Assembly (NCBI RefSeq): GCF_000373245.1
Contig: NZ_KB890750.1
Location: forward strand, 362,930 to 426,929
Direction of reading: 5' to 3'
DNA length: 64,000 bases
DNA from: Echinicola pacifica DSM 19836
GTDB taxonomy: Bacteria > Bacteroidota > Bacteroidia > Cytophagales > Cyclobacteriaceae
Position numbers and translations under genes: made by a program. The notes beneath the pieces were generated by a model that had not been told where the DNA came from, did not search any database, and saw only the letters and a program-made list of their open reading frames with translations. Of this stretch, positions 26,975 to 37,800 are shown piece by piece. Each line of letters starts with the position of its first letter. The stretch's first letter is position 1.

Positions 26975-28114
26975 ATGAAAAAGAGTTATCTACCATTTTT
27001 AGGCCTAGCCATGTGTTTTTTTGCCTGTTCTGAAACTGAGGAAACCCCTTCTGTGCAAGTTCCCACGACGTATGAGTTCGAAAGAAATGGAAGTTCTTCA
27101 GTTTACTTTCAAGGACAGACTGACCGCTTAGACATGCTCAGCGAGCTAAAATCCTATCTTGCAGAAGGCAATGCCGGAATGGTAATCGAAGCTTCCAAGC
27201 TTTTAAGTTTGTATAGCAATGCCAACGCCCCATTTGCTAGCGCTGCGCTAAATGAATCAGGCAAACAATTAGAAAATAAAACCAATCCAGCGGATATTGA
27301 ATTCATCAAGTCTCTATTAGTACAAGCTGCGGAAGTAAGCAAGGATGTAGCGACTAATAACACTCAGGCTGCCGAAGGCGTGGCAGGAGCTATAGAAAGA
27401 GGTACCTCTGGAAAAATCATCAATGTCACTGAAAAAGGTTGGGAATTCACCGAATTCATTGAAAAAGGTGTGATGGGATCTGTTTTTTACCATCAAATCT
27501 TCAACGTTTACCTGTCTGAGTCAAAGACAGGAGATGATGTGGACAACGTAAATCTGGAAGATGGTGCCAACTATACTCCAATGGAGCATCATTGGGATGA
27601 GGCATTCGGATACTGGGGAGTTCCAGTGGATTTCCCTAATGGCGATCCGGTCCTCGATGATGCACATAAGAGATACTGGGCTAGCTATACCAATGGTAGA
27701 GATGCATTATTGGATATCAATACTCCTTTGATGAATGCATATATCACAGGTCGTGCGGCGATCGTGGCCAAAAACAATGGTCTTAAGAATGCTCAAAAAC
27801 CAATCATCATCGGCTTACATGAATTGGTGGCTGCAGCCACAGCGGTACATTATATCAATAATAGCATGAATAGCCTAAGCACAGGTGATACAGGAAGCTT
27901 ATTTCATACCCTATCGGAAGCCTATGGTTTCATCAAAGCCATTGGGCAGAGCCCAAATAAGCAACTTTCTCAGGCTAACATCGATGAAATCCTAAATTCT
28001 GATTTTGGAACTGAGGGTGATTTCTGGACCATAACTATGGATGGTTTACATGCGGCCAAAGATAAATTGACAAGAGCCTATCCTTCATTAAAGAATGTAG
28101 AAGATGAGCTTTAA
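26975..28114 (+). CDS. DUF4856 domain lipoprotein (imelysin-like)
   Basis: The 379-residue product has a lipoprotein signal (lipobox FFAC, Cys18) and a DUF4856 domain starting at PTTYEFERNGSSSVYFQGQTDRLDMLSEL. DUF4856 is distantly related in organisation to imelysin/EfeO-type proteins, and helices with HHWDEAFGYWG and GLHELVAAATAVHY resemble metal-binding helices of that group. It is expected to be anchored in the outer membrane or periplasm and to take part in iron uptake; the context (imelysin, HTTM, TonB receptor in one operon) supports this. Its last 11 bases overlap the next start. Confidence 0.85.
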   Translation: MKKSYLPFLGLAMCFFACSETEETPSVQVPTTYEFERNGSSSVYFQGQTDRLDMLSELKSYLAEGNAGMVIEASKLLSLYSNANAPFASAALNESGKQLENKTNPADIEFIKSLLVQAAEVSKDVATNNTQAAEGVAGAIERGTSGKIINVTEKGWEFTEFIEKGVMGSVFYHQIFNVYLSESKTGDDVDNVNLEDGANYTPMEHHWDEAFGYWGVPVDFPNGDPVLDDAHKRYWASYTNGRDALLDINTPLMNAYITGRAAIVAKNNGLKNAQKPIIIGLHELVAAATAVHYINNSMNSLSTGDTGSLFHTLSEAYGFIKAIGQSPNKQLSQANIDEILNSDFGTEGDFWTITMDGLHAAKDKLTRAYPSLKNVEDEL

Positions 28115-29231
28115 TAGTATAACAAAAACCCTCCTTACAGGTATAGCATCAGCAGTAATTCTGCTGATGCCTTCTTGCGTTACAAGCGAAAATGAAGAGG
28201 AAACCTTATCCCTCGATCAGGGACCTTACCTGGAGGATATTGCAGATGATTATATTATCCCGGCCTATAGTAGCTTTTTAGAGAGCTCTATTTCTCTCCA
28301 GAAGGAGGTAAATTCTTTTACCGAGCAGCCCTCGCCTAGTACTTATACTTCTCTATCTGAGACATTGATGGACGCCTATTATGAATGGGAAGCTATTGGT
28401 TTTTTGGATTTTGGGCCTGCTTTTACCCACACTCTTCGGGCTAATATCAACACCTTTCCTACAGACAATTTCGCTATAGAAATAGCTATTGAGAGTGGTG
28501 AAATTGATTTGGACAAGATCAGCTCTTATAATAAGAAGGGCCTTCCTGCCATGGATTACCTTATCAATGGAGCTGCTGCTGAGGAGGTAATCGGAAATTT
28601 CACTACAGATCCATTTGCAGAAAATCGCAAAAAATATCTTGTGGCCTTGGCTCAGGATATTGTCGATCGCAGCAACCTGGTAAGCCAAGCTTGGTCCTTT
28701 GATGGTGGCAATTACCGAGGCACCTTTATAGGTAATAAAGGCACAGCGGTCGGCTCCTCATTTGGGCTTATGGTAAATTCGCTTTCTCAATACCTGGAAT
28801 CATTTACCCGCGATGCCCGAATAGGGATTCCATTAGGGAAGCGATCTCAGGGAGTACCTATTCCGAAATCAGTAGAAGGCTATTATTCTCAAAATAGTAT
28901 TGCCCTGGCCAGCTCTCATATCAATGGTCTTAAGCGATATTATCTGCTTGGCACTAGTTCAAATCATGGTATGGGATTATATGATTATGTCAAGAGCACC
29001 AAAGCCAGCTATGGTGAAGAGCTGCTAGCAGATGCTATTCTAAATCAATTTGATGAGGCATTAACAAAGGTAGAAGCCATCAATTTACCTCTCGAGCGAG
29101 CAATAACGGAAGAGTATGACTTGGTAAACGAGGCTCATACCGCCCTTCAGAAATTGGTGGTAATGACCAAAGTGGAGATGTCCTCAGCCTTAGGTATTTT
29201 AATTTCCTATCAGGATAATGACGGTGATTAA
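28104..29231 (+). CDS. Imelysin family (M75-like) lipoprotein
   Basis: The 375-residue lipoprotein (lipobox MPSC, Cys25) shows an imelysin-type helical domain with SLQKEVNSF, YYEWEAIGFLDFGPAF and the conserved GLPAMDYLING segment. Imelysins (peptidase M75 family in name, probably not peptidases) are envelope proteins linked to iron uptake through the related EfeO. Translation starts at an ATG inside the end of the previous gene, and the stop is directly followed by the next GTG start, so the four genes are translationally coupled. Confidence 0.88.
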   Translation: MSFNSITKTLLTGIASAVILLMPSCVTSENEEETLSLDQGPYLEDIADDYIIPAYSSFLESSISLQKEVNSFTEQPSPSTYTSLSETLMDAYYEWEAIGFLDFGPAFTHTLRANINTFPTDNFAIEIAIESGEIDLDKISSYNKKGLPAMDYLINGAAAEEVIGNFTTDPFAENRKKYLVALAQDIVDRSNLVSQAWSFDGGNYRGTFIGNKGTAVGSSFGLMVNSLSQYLESFTRDARIGIPLGKRSQGVPIPKSVEGYYSQNSIALASSHINGLKRYYLLGTSSNHGMGLYDYVKSTKASYGEELLADAILNQFDEALTKVEAINLPLERAITEEYDLVNEAHTALQKLVVMTKVEMSSALGILISYQDNDGD

Positions 29232-30557
29232 GTGATATCTACCCTAAAAAACATTCTTTCAAAGCCAGTATCCATCGCACCCTTGATAACATTCAGGGTG
29301 CTTTTTGGCTTTATGATGTTGTGTAGTATCCTTAGATTTATTACCAAAGGATGGGTATATGAGCAATATATACGTCCAGAATACCATTTTACTTATTACG
29401 GTTTCGAGTGGGTACAGGTGCTTCCTCCCCTATTGATGTATGCCATTTTTGGAATAATGGCCCTCGCCGCTTTAGGGATTATGATGGGTTGGGCCTATCA
29501 TTGGTCTGCGGCGCTATTCTTCCTGACCTTCACCTATGTGGAGCTGATTGACAAAACTTATTATCTTAACCATTATTACTTTGTGAGTGTAATGGCATTG
29601 GTACTTGTTTTTCTGCCTTTAGGAAGAGTCTCCTTTTTCAAGCCAAAAGAAGGCCCTATATTCTCCCATATCCCTCAGCTATATTTACTCCTCCCAAAAG
29701 TTATAATAGGCCTCGTGTACTTCTATGCCGGTGTCGCAAAACTCAATCCTGAATGGCTTATCGAAGCCCTTCCTCTTAGGATCTGGCTTCCTGCCAACTC
29801 TCACCTCCCCCTCGTGGGGCCCATCATGGGCGAACTATGGCTAGCCTATGCCTTTAGTTGGTTTGGAGCGATATATGATTTGAGCATACCTTTTTTATTA
29901 TGCTATCGCAAAACTAGAAAGTACGCTTTCTTTATGGTCGTAGTATTCCATATGAGCACCTGGCTATTATTTCCAATAGGAATGTTTCCTTTCATAATGA
30001 TAGCGAGCTCCACCCTGTTTTTTTCCTCCAAATGGCATAGAAGCCTGTGGAGTTTGTTCCCAATAAAGTCTCTCCCAACGGATAGAACCATTTATTACTC
30101 AAAGCACTTTAAATCCAAGGCCTTATTACTGGGAGTTTTCTTACTGATACAGGTGTTGCTTCCTTGGCGTTTTTTGGCCTATCCGGGCAAATTATTCTGG
30201 ACAGAGCAAGGCTACCGATTCAGCTGGCGCGTCATGCTCATGGAAAAAGCCGGCTATGCCATCTTCCATATTACAGACCCCCTTACCGATAGGTCATGGG
30301 AAATATATGCTAAGGACTATCTGACTCCTGCGCAAGAAAAACAAATGTCCACCCAGCCAGATATGATACTTCAATTCGCCCATTTTCTGAAAGACAAACT
30401 TCGTGAGGAAGGCTTGTCATCCACAGAAATACGAGCAGAAGTTTACGTCAGCCTCAATGGACAAGCCAGCAAATTATTAATCGACCCGAGCCTTGACCTC
30501 AGCACCATTCGTGATGATTTTGGTCATAAAACATGGATATTACCTTATTCCCGATGA
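29232..30557 (+). CDS. HTTM domain membrane protein
   Basis: The gene starts with GTG at 29232, directly after the imelysin stop codon. The 441-residue protein has about eight membrane segments in residues 15-320 and matches the HTTM (horizontally transferred transmembrane) domain of vitamin K-dependent gamma-carboxylase relatives: FRVLFGFMMLCSILRF, the conserved YLNHYYFVSVMALVLVFLPLGR, and VYFYAGVAKLNPEWL. A soluble C-terminal part follows (about 330-441). Bacterial members are often next to imelysin genes; their reaction is unproven. The stop overlaps the ATG of the TonB receptor. Confidence 0.88.
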   Translation: MISTLKNILSKPVSIAPLITFRVLFGFMMLCSILRFITKGWVYEQYIRPEYHFTYYGFEWVQVLPPLLMYAIFGIMALAALGIMMGWAYHWSAALFFLTFTYVELIDKTYYLNHYYFVSVMALVLVFLPLGRVSFFKPKEGPIFSHIPQLYLLLPKVIIGLVYFYAGVAKLNPEWLIEALPLRIWLPANSHLPLVGPIMGELWLAYAFSWFGAIYDLSIPFLLCYRKTRKYAFFMVVVFHMSTWLLFPIGMFPFIMIASSTLFFSSKWHRSLWSLFPIKSLPTDRTIYYSKHFKSKALLLGVFLLIQVLLPWRFLAYPGKLFWTEQGYRFSWRVMLMEKAGYAIFHITDPLTDRSWEIYAKDYLTPAQEKQMSTQPDMILQFAHFLKDKLREEGLSSTEIRAEVYVSLNGQASKLLIDPSLDLSTIRDDFGHKTWILPYSR

Positions 30558-32980
30558 AACACTATTTAAGCCTTTTCCTCATCCTTCTCAGCTTCTCTGT
30601 GCAAGCTCAGATTAGCCTTTCAGGAATCATTAGCCAAAACCAGCAGGTGCTGCCTGGAGCTTTGATCTATATTCCCGGCTCTAGCTTCCAAGCGAGTTCT
30701 GATGCCAATGGTTATTATAGACTAAGGGGTATTCCTGCCGGAAAGCACGAGTTGGTTGTCTTCTATACCGGAAATCAAACCCTGCATAAAACGATAAATC
30801 TGGATGAAAACTCTGGTGAAGTGACGATGGACTTCAGCATGGAAGAGATCAATGCCGAGTTGGATGATATCACCGTAAGGGATCAGCAGCTTAATCAAAT
30901 GAGCATTGAGCGGCTCAAGGCTGTGGAGGGCACTAATATTTATGAGGCTAAGAAAACAGAAGTCATCAATCTCCAGGAAATTTCCGCCAACCTGGCGACG
31001 AATAATAGTCGTCAGGTATATGCCAAAATTCCCGGGCTTAATATCTATGAAAGCGATGCCGCCGGCCTGCAACTCGGCATTGGTGCGCGAGGACTGGACC
31101 CCAACCGTACCTCCAATTTCAATGTAAGACAAAATGGATATGACATTAGCGCAGATGCCTTGGGCTATCCAGAAAGCTACTATACTCCTGCTCTGGAGGC
31201 CGTGGAGCGCATCGAGGTGGTCAGGGGCGCTGCCTCCCTGCAATATGGAACACAGTTTGGCGGATTATTGAATTTTCAGATGAAAAGCGGACATCCAGAT
31301 AAGGAAATTGACGTTCGCTTGCGCAATACTGCCGGTTCCTATGGATTCTATAATACCTTCACCAGCCTAGGTGGAAGCTCCGGAAAATGGAATTACTATG
31401 GTTTTTTCCAATATAAAAGAGGAGATGGCTGGAGAGAAAACAGTCAATTCAATTCCAAAATGGCCTATGCCGCAGTAAAATACCAAGCGAATGAAAAGCT
31501 CTCCATTGGACTTCAATATACTTATATGAAATACCTAGCGCAGCAGCCAGGTGGACTGACAGACGCCATGTTCAATCAGGATCCACGGCAGTCGATTAGA
31601 GATAGAAATTGGTTTCAGGTCAATTGGAATTTGATAGCTAATACCATTGATTATCGGTTTTCGGATCGCTTAAAGTTAAATATCAGAAATTTTGCCCTTA
31701 TCGGAGGGCGTGATGCCTTGGGGAATTTGGGGCGCATTGACCGCGTGGATGATATGGGTCCTCGTAATTTGTTCGTAGATGACTTCAGTAATTTCGGTTC
31801 GGAATCCAGGCTGATGTATCATTATCAGATCAATAATCAGCCCCAGGTGGCACTGATTGGGTTTAGGTATTATAATGGCCTTACCGACCGAAAGCAGGGT
31901 CTCGGTGACGATGGCAGCGATGCAAATTTCAGCTTCACAAACCCGGACCATCTGGAGGATTCAGATTATGACTTCCCCGGCAAGAACCTATCGTTTTTCG
32001 CCGAGCATATTTTTAATTTGAACCCTAGGTTCAGTGTAACGCCAGGTATGCGAATTGAGCATATCCTTACCGAGGCGGACGGATATTATTCCCAGACCAC
32101 CAAGGTATTGGATCCCGATACTGGCTTTGCTGTGGACTCGACCTATCAGGTGCAGGAGTACAAAAGCAATAGCAGAACCTTCGCCTTTGCAGGCATAGGC
32201 CTGAGTTATAAACCCAATGAATTTTTAGAGGTATATTCTAATTTTTCCCAAAACTATCGCTCCATCAATTTCAATGATATTCGGGTAAACAACCCCAACC
32301 TAGTGGTGGATGAAAATATCAAGGATGAAAGCGGATATAATTTTGACTTAGGTTTCCGAGGAAGTGGAAGTCCTAATAAATATAATTTTGACCTGAGCTT
32401 CTTCTACCTCCGATACAATGACCGCATAGGGGCTATCCTACAGGTGGACCCGGAAAATTTCAGGATTTATCGCTACCGGACCAATATTGCCGATGCTTAT
32501 AGCATGGGCTTAGAGGCATTTGGTGAAGTAAACCTTAAAGAAACCTTTATTAAATCCCTGCCCATCGATGTTAATGTCTTCGCAAACTTCTCTGTGATCA
32601 ATGCTAAATACCTAAAGAGCAGCGAAAGAAGTGTGGAAGGCAATCAGGTGGAGCTGGTACCTCCCTTTAGTCTCCGCCCTGGTCTTACGCTAGGAAAAGA
32701 CCATTGGAAGCTAACCTATCAATATGCTTACGTACAGGAGCATTATACCGATGCTTCTAATGCGGTACAGACGGCCACAGCAGTGGAAGGGATCATCCCC
32801 TCCTATTCCGTAATGGATATCTCGGCCTTCTATAGATGGAAGAGGTATAAAGTCGAAGGCTCTATTAATAATTTAACCAACAATATGTACTTTACCCGCA
32901 GAGCGGCAGGATACCCTGGCCCGGGAATAATACCATCGGACGGCAGGTCTTTCTTTCTTACTTTGGAGATCAATATTTAG
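30554..32980 (+). CDS. TonB-dependent receptor, FecA-like iron transport
   Basis: The start at 30554 (overlapping the HTTM stop by 4 bp) opens a signal peptide ending VQAQ; an ATG at 30533 would only add residues inside the HTTM gene. The 808-residue protein has an N-terminal carboxypeptidase-D regulatory-like domain (about 20-110). The plug (about 130-240) has GARGLDPNRTSNFNVRQNGYDI and VERIEVVRGAASLQYGTQFGGLLN, and a 22-strand barrel ends in FFLTLEINI. The plug resembles receptors of the ferric dicitrate group. Substrate is inferred to be iron-related from the operon. Confidence 0.88.
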   Translation: MKHYLSLFLILLSFSVQAQISLSGIISQNQQVLPGALIYIPGSSFQASSDANGYYRLRGIPAGKHELVVFYTGNQTLHKTINLDENSGEVTMDFSMEEINAELDDITVRDQQLNQMSIERLKAVEGTNIYEAKKTEVINLQEISANLATNNSRQVYAKIPGLNIYESDAAGLQLGIGARGLDPNRTSNFNVRQNGYDISADALGYPESYYTPALEAVERIEVVRGAASLQYGTQFGGLLNFQMKSGHPDKEIDVRLRNTAGSYGFYNTFTSLGGSSGKWNYYGFFQYKRGDGWRENSQFNSKMAYAAVKYQANEKLSIGLQYTYMKYLAQQPGGLTDAMFNQDPRQSIRDRNWFQVNWNLIANTIDYRFSDRLKLNIRNFALIGGRDALGNLGRIDRVDDMGPRNLFVDDFSNFGSESRLMYHYQINNQPQVALIGFRYYNGLTDRKQGLGDDGSDANFSFTNPDHLEDSDYDFPGKNLSFFAEHIFNLNPRFSVTPGMRIEHILTEADGYYSQTTKVLDPDTGFAVDSTYQVQEYKSNSRTFAFAGIGLSYKPNEFLEVYSNFSQNYRSINFNDIRVNNPNLVVDENIKDESGYNFDLGFRGSGSPNKYNFDLSFFYLRYNDRIGAILQVDPENFRIYRYRTNIADAYSMGLEAFGEVNLKETFIKSLPIDVNVFANFSVINAKYLKSSERSVEGNQVELVPPFSLRPGLTLGKDHWKLTYQYAYVQEHYTDASNAVQTATAVEGIIPSYSVMDISAFYRWKRYKVEGSINNLTNNMYFTRRAAGYPGPGIIPSDGRSFFLTLEINI

Positions 32981-33090
32981 GAGAATTAGGCCTGAACAAA
33001 GCTCTGGGAATCATCTACTCCTACCAAGGATCGATAAGATTAGATTTACCTGATTGTCATCTTCCTTAATTCCATCATCCATCAAAAAAT

Positions 33091-33127
33091 AATGGCCAGT
33101 CATTGTCTAATGACTGGCCAATTTTTA
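33091..33127 (+). terminator. Bidirectional terminator between TonB receptor and SusD gene
   Basis: A perfect stem TGGCCAGTCATT / AATGACTGGCCA flanked by A-rich and T-rich runs lies between two convergent genes and can end transcription from both sides. Confidence 0.85.
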
Positions 33128-33151
33128 GATTAATCAATTTAGAGCAAGTTT

Positions 33152-34816
33152 TTAGTCTGCCAAATTAGGGTTGATATTTACCTCAGATTCAGGGATAGGC
33201 CACAGGTAATCGGTGGATCTAAACGCCTTAGAAGTCACATACCATCTGAATTGCGGATCTAGTTTCTTAGAAGTGCTGGCATATTTTTCAGAATCCGGGA
33301 AAGGTGCTCCCCAGAAATCGCCGCTTAGGGCCTCTGCACCGATTTCCCATCGGAATATATCCCACAATCTGCTTCCTTCAAAAGCCAATTCTATTCGTCT
33401 TTCGTTTCGAAGAATCCCTCTAAGCGCATCAGGGTTGGTCTCCTGGATGGGAGGAAGCCCTACGGAGGCTCTGCCACGCACAGCATTGATGGTCAGATCC
33501 AATAGTGATTGATCAATAGCAACTCCAGCCTCAAGCTGAGCCTCCAAAAACCCCAGCAAAACCTCTGCATACCTGATGACTGGGATATTGCCTCCGTAAT
33601 CTGTTCTTAGGTTTCCGCTAAAGGACTCGTCAAAGTACTTTCTAAGACCGTATCCCGTTCGGGTAGCCTGCTTAGAATACGTAAGTTGATCCACAGACCC
33701 TACATGATCTGGGTGGCAATCATAGATATTAGAGCCAAACATGGACCCATCCCAGAGGAAATTATAGCGGAATCTCGGATCTCTATTTTCGCCCATATCG
33801 GCATAGTTGAAGCGTGGATCATCATATGACAGTGGGCTGCCATCATCGAAACCATAAGCATCCGTCAAGCTACCTAGAGGATTGATAAAGTGCCATCCAC
33901 CAGCAGCAGCTGGATAAGCATGTTGCGGAAGGGCATTTGGTGCCTGACCGGAGATAAACTGCACGCTAAAGATGTTTTCTGCACTATTTTCACCTTCTGT
34001 ATTGAACAATGCCTGATACTCAGGGTCAATGATATTGTCTCCGAAGTCAATGATTTGCTTATATGTAGCAGCAGCTTCAGTAAAGCGTTTTTCGCTAAGG
34101 TACATTCTTCCCAAAAAGGCCAATGCCGCTTGCTTGGAAGCACGTCCCATTTCAGAGGCTTGCAGTTCGCCATAAGTTGGCAGATCAGCCACCGCAGCAT
34201 TCAGCTCATCAATGACAAATTGCACGATTTCAGCCTTGCCAGCTTTCACCACGGAATTGGCTTCCTCAGGGGTCAGCGTCTGCGTAACCAATGGTACCGA
34301 GCCCCAAAACTGGGACATATAGAAATACTGTGTGGCTCTAATGAAGCGCGCTTCGGCAGCCATACGCTGGATTTTAACCACATCCATATTCACAGATTCT
34401 ATATTTTCCAGGAAGTCATTACAGATGGTTATTCTCTTATACGATCCCTCCCAATAGCCTTTTACCACATTATTGTTGGGTAGCAGGGTGCCATCAGTAA
34501 GTCTATTAATGGTGGAATTGTCCCCTCGACGGTCATAGCCATTGTCTGTGGCCAGATCCATGAATATTATTCCACAATACGTCCACCAGTCGGAAGGCAC
34601 TACCTGAGTACCATATTCTATTCCTCCCCGATACATCCCTGTCAAAGCAATTAATGCATCAGATTCTGTCTTCCAGAAGTTCTCCTTTGCAAATGCATTG
34701 GTGGGGTACTGCTCCAGTTTGCTCTCACAGGCACTGAATAATACGATGCTGCAAAGCAAGGTCATGAGCCCTGCATATCTATTTGTCTTTCTTCTTGATA
34801 TTTCGAAAATTGTCAT
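33152..34816 (-). CDS. SusD/RagB family nutrient-binding outer-membrane lipoprotein
   Basis: The 554-residue lipoprotein (lipobox FSAC, about Cys30) has the SusD family start ESKLEQYPTNAFAKENFWKTESDAL. It ends with the conserved LRNERRIELAFEGSRLWDIFRW and YLWPIPESEVNINPNL. SusD proteins act as a lid over the SusC barrel and bind glycans or peptides at the surface. It begins 4 bp after the SusC stop. The substrate is unknown, as no hydrolase is encoded next to the pair. Confidence 0.95.
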   Translation of the reverse strand: MTIFEISRRKTNRYAGLMTLLCSIVLFSACESKLEQYPTNAFAKENFWKTESDALIALTGMYRGGIEYGTQVVPSDWWTYCGIIFMDLATDNGYDRRGDNSTINRLTDGTLLPNNNVVKGYWEGSYKRITICNDFLENIESVNMDVVKIQRMAAEARFIRATQYFYMSQFWGSVPLVTQTLTPEEANSVVKAGKAEIVQFVIDELNAAVADLPTYGELQASEMGRASKQAALAFLGRMYLSEKRFTEAAATYKQIIDFGDNIIDPEYQALFNTEGENSAENIFSVQFISGQAPNALPQHAYPAAAGGWHFINPLGSLTDAYGFDDGSPLSYDDPRFNYADMGENRDPRFRYNFLWDGSMFGSNIYDCHPDHVGSVDQLTYSKQATRTGYGLRKYFDESFSGNLRTDYGGNIPVIRYAEVLLGFLEAQLEAGVAIDQSLLDLTINAVRGRASVGLPPIQETNPDALRGILRNERRIELAFEGSRLWDIFRWEIGAEALSGDFWGAPFPDSEKYASTSKKLDPQFRWYVTSKAFRSTDYLWPIPESEVNINPNLAD

Positions 34817-34820
34817 GTCC

Positions 34821-37800
34821 TTAAAATTTAATGTTTACACCAAGAGTATAAGTAGCCAGGATAGGATAATAAGCCCCAGAAGTATTGATCTCTGGATCCC
34901 AACCCTGTCTATAGGAGTTTAAGGAGAAGAGGTTTTCACCACTTACATATACTCTGCCAGTTCCCAATCCTAGCTTATCCAAGGTTCCCTTTGGAAGGGT
35001 ATAACCCATTTGAAGGTTTTTAAGTCTCAGGTAAGAGGCGTTCATCACCCAGAAATCAGACAATTGGGTGTTGGCAGTTCCACTATTAGTGAGTACTTCC
35101 AGCCTTGGATAATCTGGATATCGCTCAGGGCTATCAGGGTTATATCTTCCCTCCATTTGCCATCTTTGGATATTTCCCAGGTTAAAGAAAGCTAAGCCGG
35201 CATAGTTGTCCAACAGCCCGTTTACCCCTGCCGCTCCCTGCATCAATGCAGAAAAATCAAAGCTTTTGTATTTAAATCCTAAATTCAAGCCAAAGGTATA
35301 TTTAGGAATACGACTACCTAAGAAGGTCTTATCATAAGTAGGATCCACTTTGCCGTCAGGCACTCCATCAGGTCCACTGATATCTTGGAATCGTATATCT
35401 CCCGCTTGGGAATTTGGGTTTACCGCCTTCTGATCTGCCCAGGCAGCCACATCATCTGCACTGAGGAATACTCCATCAGACTTATACCCATAATACATCT
35501 CCATTGGGTAACCGATGAATAGATTGGAGCCATTGCCCACATATCCATTTGGCTGCTCGACATTGCCCAGACCAAGGGTAATCACCTCATTATTGATCAA
35601 TGAGAAATTAGCAGCAATGGTATATTCGAAGTCTCCTCTACGGTCTCTAAATCCTAAGTCAAACTCAAAACCAGAGTTTTTAGCTTCCCCTGTATTGGTT
35701 TCGCTCATGTCCACGCCCAAAACAGTCGATACACTGGCCGTTGGCTTAAAGAGAATATCGGAGGTATTTCTGCTAAAATAACTGACGTTGAAGGTCAGCT
35801 TGCCTTCCAAGAAGCCTGCCTCAACCCCAAAATCAGTGGTCTGAGTAGATTCCCATTTTATATTCTCATCCTTATACGTGGAATAGGCTGCACCTGTGGA
35901 GATATTACCGCCAAAAGGATAATTTCTCGAAGACTCCAGCACCCGCTGATAAGGGTAATTACCTATATTTTGGTTTCCTAATACCCCTATAGAAGCTTTC
36001 ACTTTCAAGTCAGACACCCATGAGACGTTCTCAAAGAAGTCCTCCTCCGAAATTCTCCAGCCCACCGCCATAGAAGGAAATAGGGCATATTTATTACTCT
36101 GAGGAAATCTAGAAGACCCATCGTACCTGAGCGTGGCCTCCAAAAGGTATCTTTCATCATGGTTAAATTTCACCCGGGTAAAGAGCGATTGGATCGCCCA
36201 TTCATCATCATAACCACCAGTAAGCTGATTATCTGCGCCACCCATACCGATTACAGTGTAATCATTGGAAGGGAAATCTTGTCTATATCCTGTGAAATAG
36301 CTTTTAAACTGATTTTCGAAAGAATAGCCTACCAGGATGTCCAGGGAATTAGCATTGAATTTTTTGGAGTATTCACCTAAAAACTGTGCCGTGCGATAGA
36401 TGTCTTTATTGCTGAACTGGTTCAGGTAAGACTGAGCATGATATACCTGATCATTAAGCCGCTGCGAGGCCAGATAAGATCGCTCTTCAAACAAGGCAAA
36501 GGTATAACCCCCAATTGCCGAAAACACCAAACCTTCAATTGGCTTCCAGTCCAGCTTCATATTTATCCCTCCTCTGGTTTTGGGATTGATAAGATAGGAA
36601 TCTGATTGCAACCAGGATACAGGTGTTCCGCCACTTTCAGGGCCTATGCCAAAATCACCATTGGAAGCCTGACCTAGATATACCGCTGGATAACGAACCG
36701 CATTTTGAATCAGTTGAGAAGATAAATCCCCTCCTTTATTGGCGGTAGCCTGTGGTTCATTTCTCTCCTCATACGATCCAAATAGTCTAGTGCTCAGCGT
36801 AAAATTACTCCCAAGATCACTTTCTAAATTCAACCTTAAATTGTACCGCTTGAAATTATTCTTCTCAATAATCCCTTGCTGACTCAGATAGCCACCAGAA
36901 AGGAAATATTTATGAGATTCACCACTACCAGTAAGGGAAAGATTATGCCCGGTTTGTACGCCCTTGCGGGAAAATAAACCATCGAGGAATTTAGTGTTTG
37001 GGAAATTATCTGGGTCAGATCCAGACTTAAATTTAGCAATGTCATCTTCAGAGAAACTATTACTTCCGGAAGCTATATTATACATTTCTGCATATTCCCA
37101 TGAATTCACCAAATCAGGTAACTCAGTAGCCTCGTTGAAGCCTATATAGCCATTATATCCAATCGTTAATTTCTTTTTCCCACCATTTTTGGTCGTTACC
37201 AAAACCACTCCATTGGCTGCTCTGGCTCCATAAATTGCCGCTGAGGAAGCGTCCTTCAGCACAGAAATCGTCTGAATATCGTTGGGGTTGATATCATTTA
37301 AGGTACCAGGGATCCCATCGATAATAACCAATGCATCCGGTGTGGCTCCAAAGGATCCCACACCACGCACGCGGATGGTCCCTCCGCTATCTCCAGGTCT
37401 CCCTGAGCGCTGGATTACGGTCACACCTGGCATCTGCCCAGCCAAAGCTTGGCTTACTTCAGGCACAGGTCGGTTTTCTAAAGCCTCAGAGGTCACCTGA
37501 GATACAGAGCCGATCACATTGACCTTCTTCTGAGTACCATATCCTACGACTACGACCTCCTCTAGAGATTCCATATTCTCCTCCAAAGTGATATTTATAA
37601 TACTCTGGCCCGTGATAGCTACCGACTGACTATTGAAGCCCACAAAGGAAAACACCAAGGTGGATCCTTCGGGAATGGAAATGGTATAATTTCCATCAAT
37701 ATCAGTAACTGTTCCGATGCCCGTGCCGGGAATGGAAACGGTGACTCCAGGAATAGGATCTCCATTGACATCCTTTACTTGCCCGGATATCGAGACCTCA

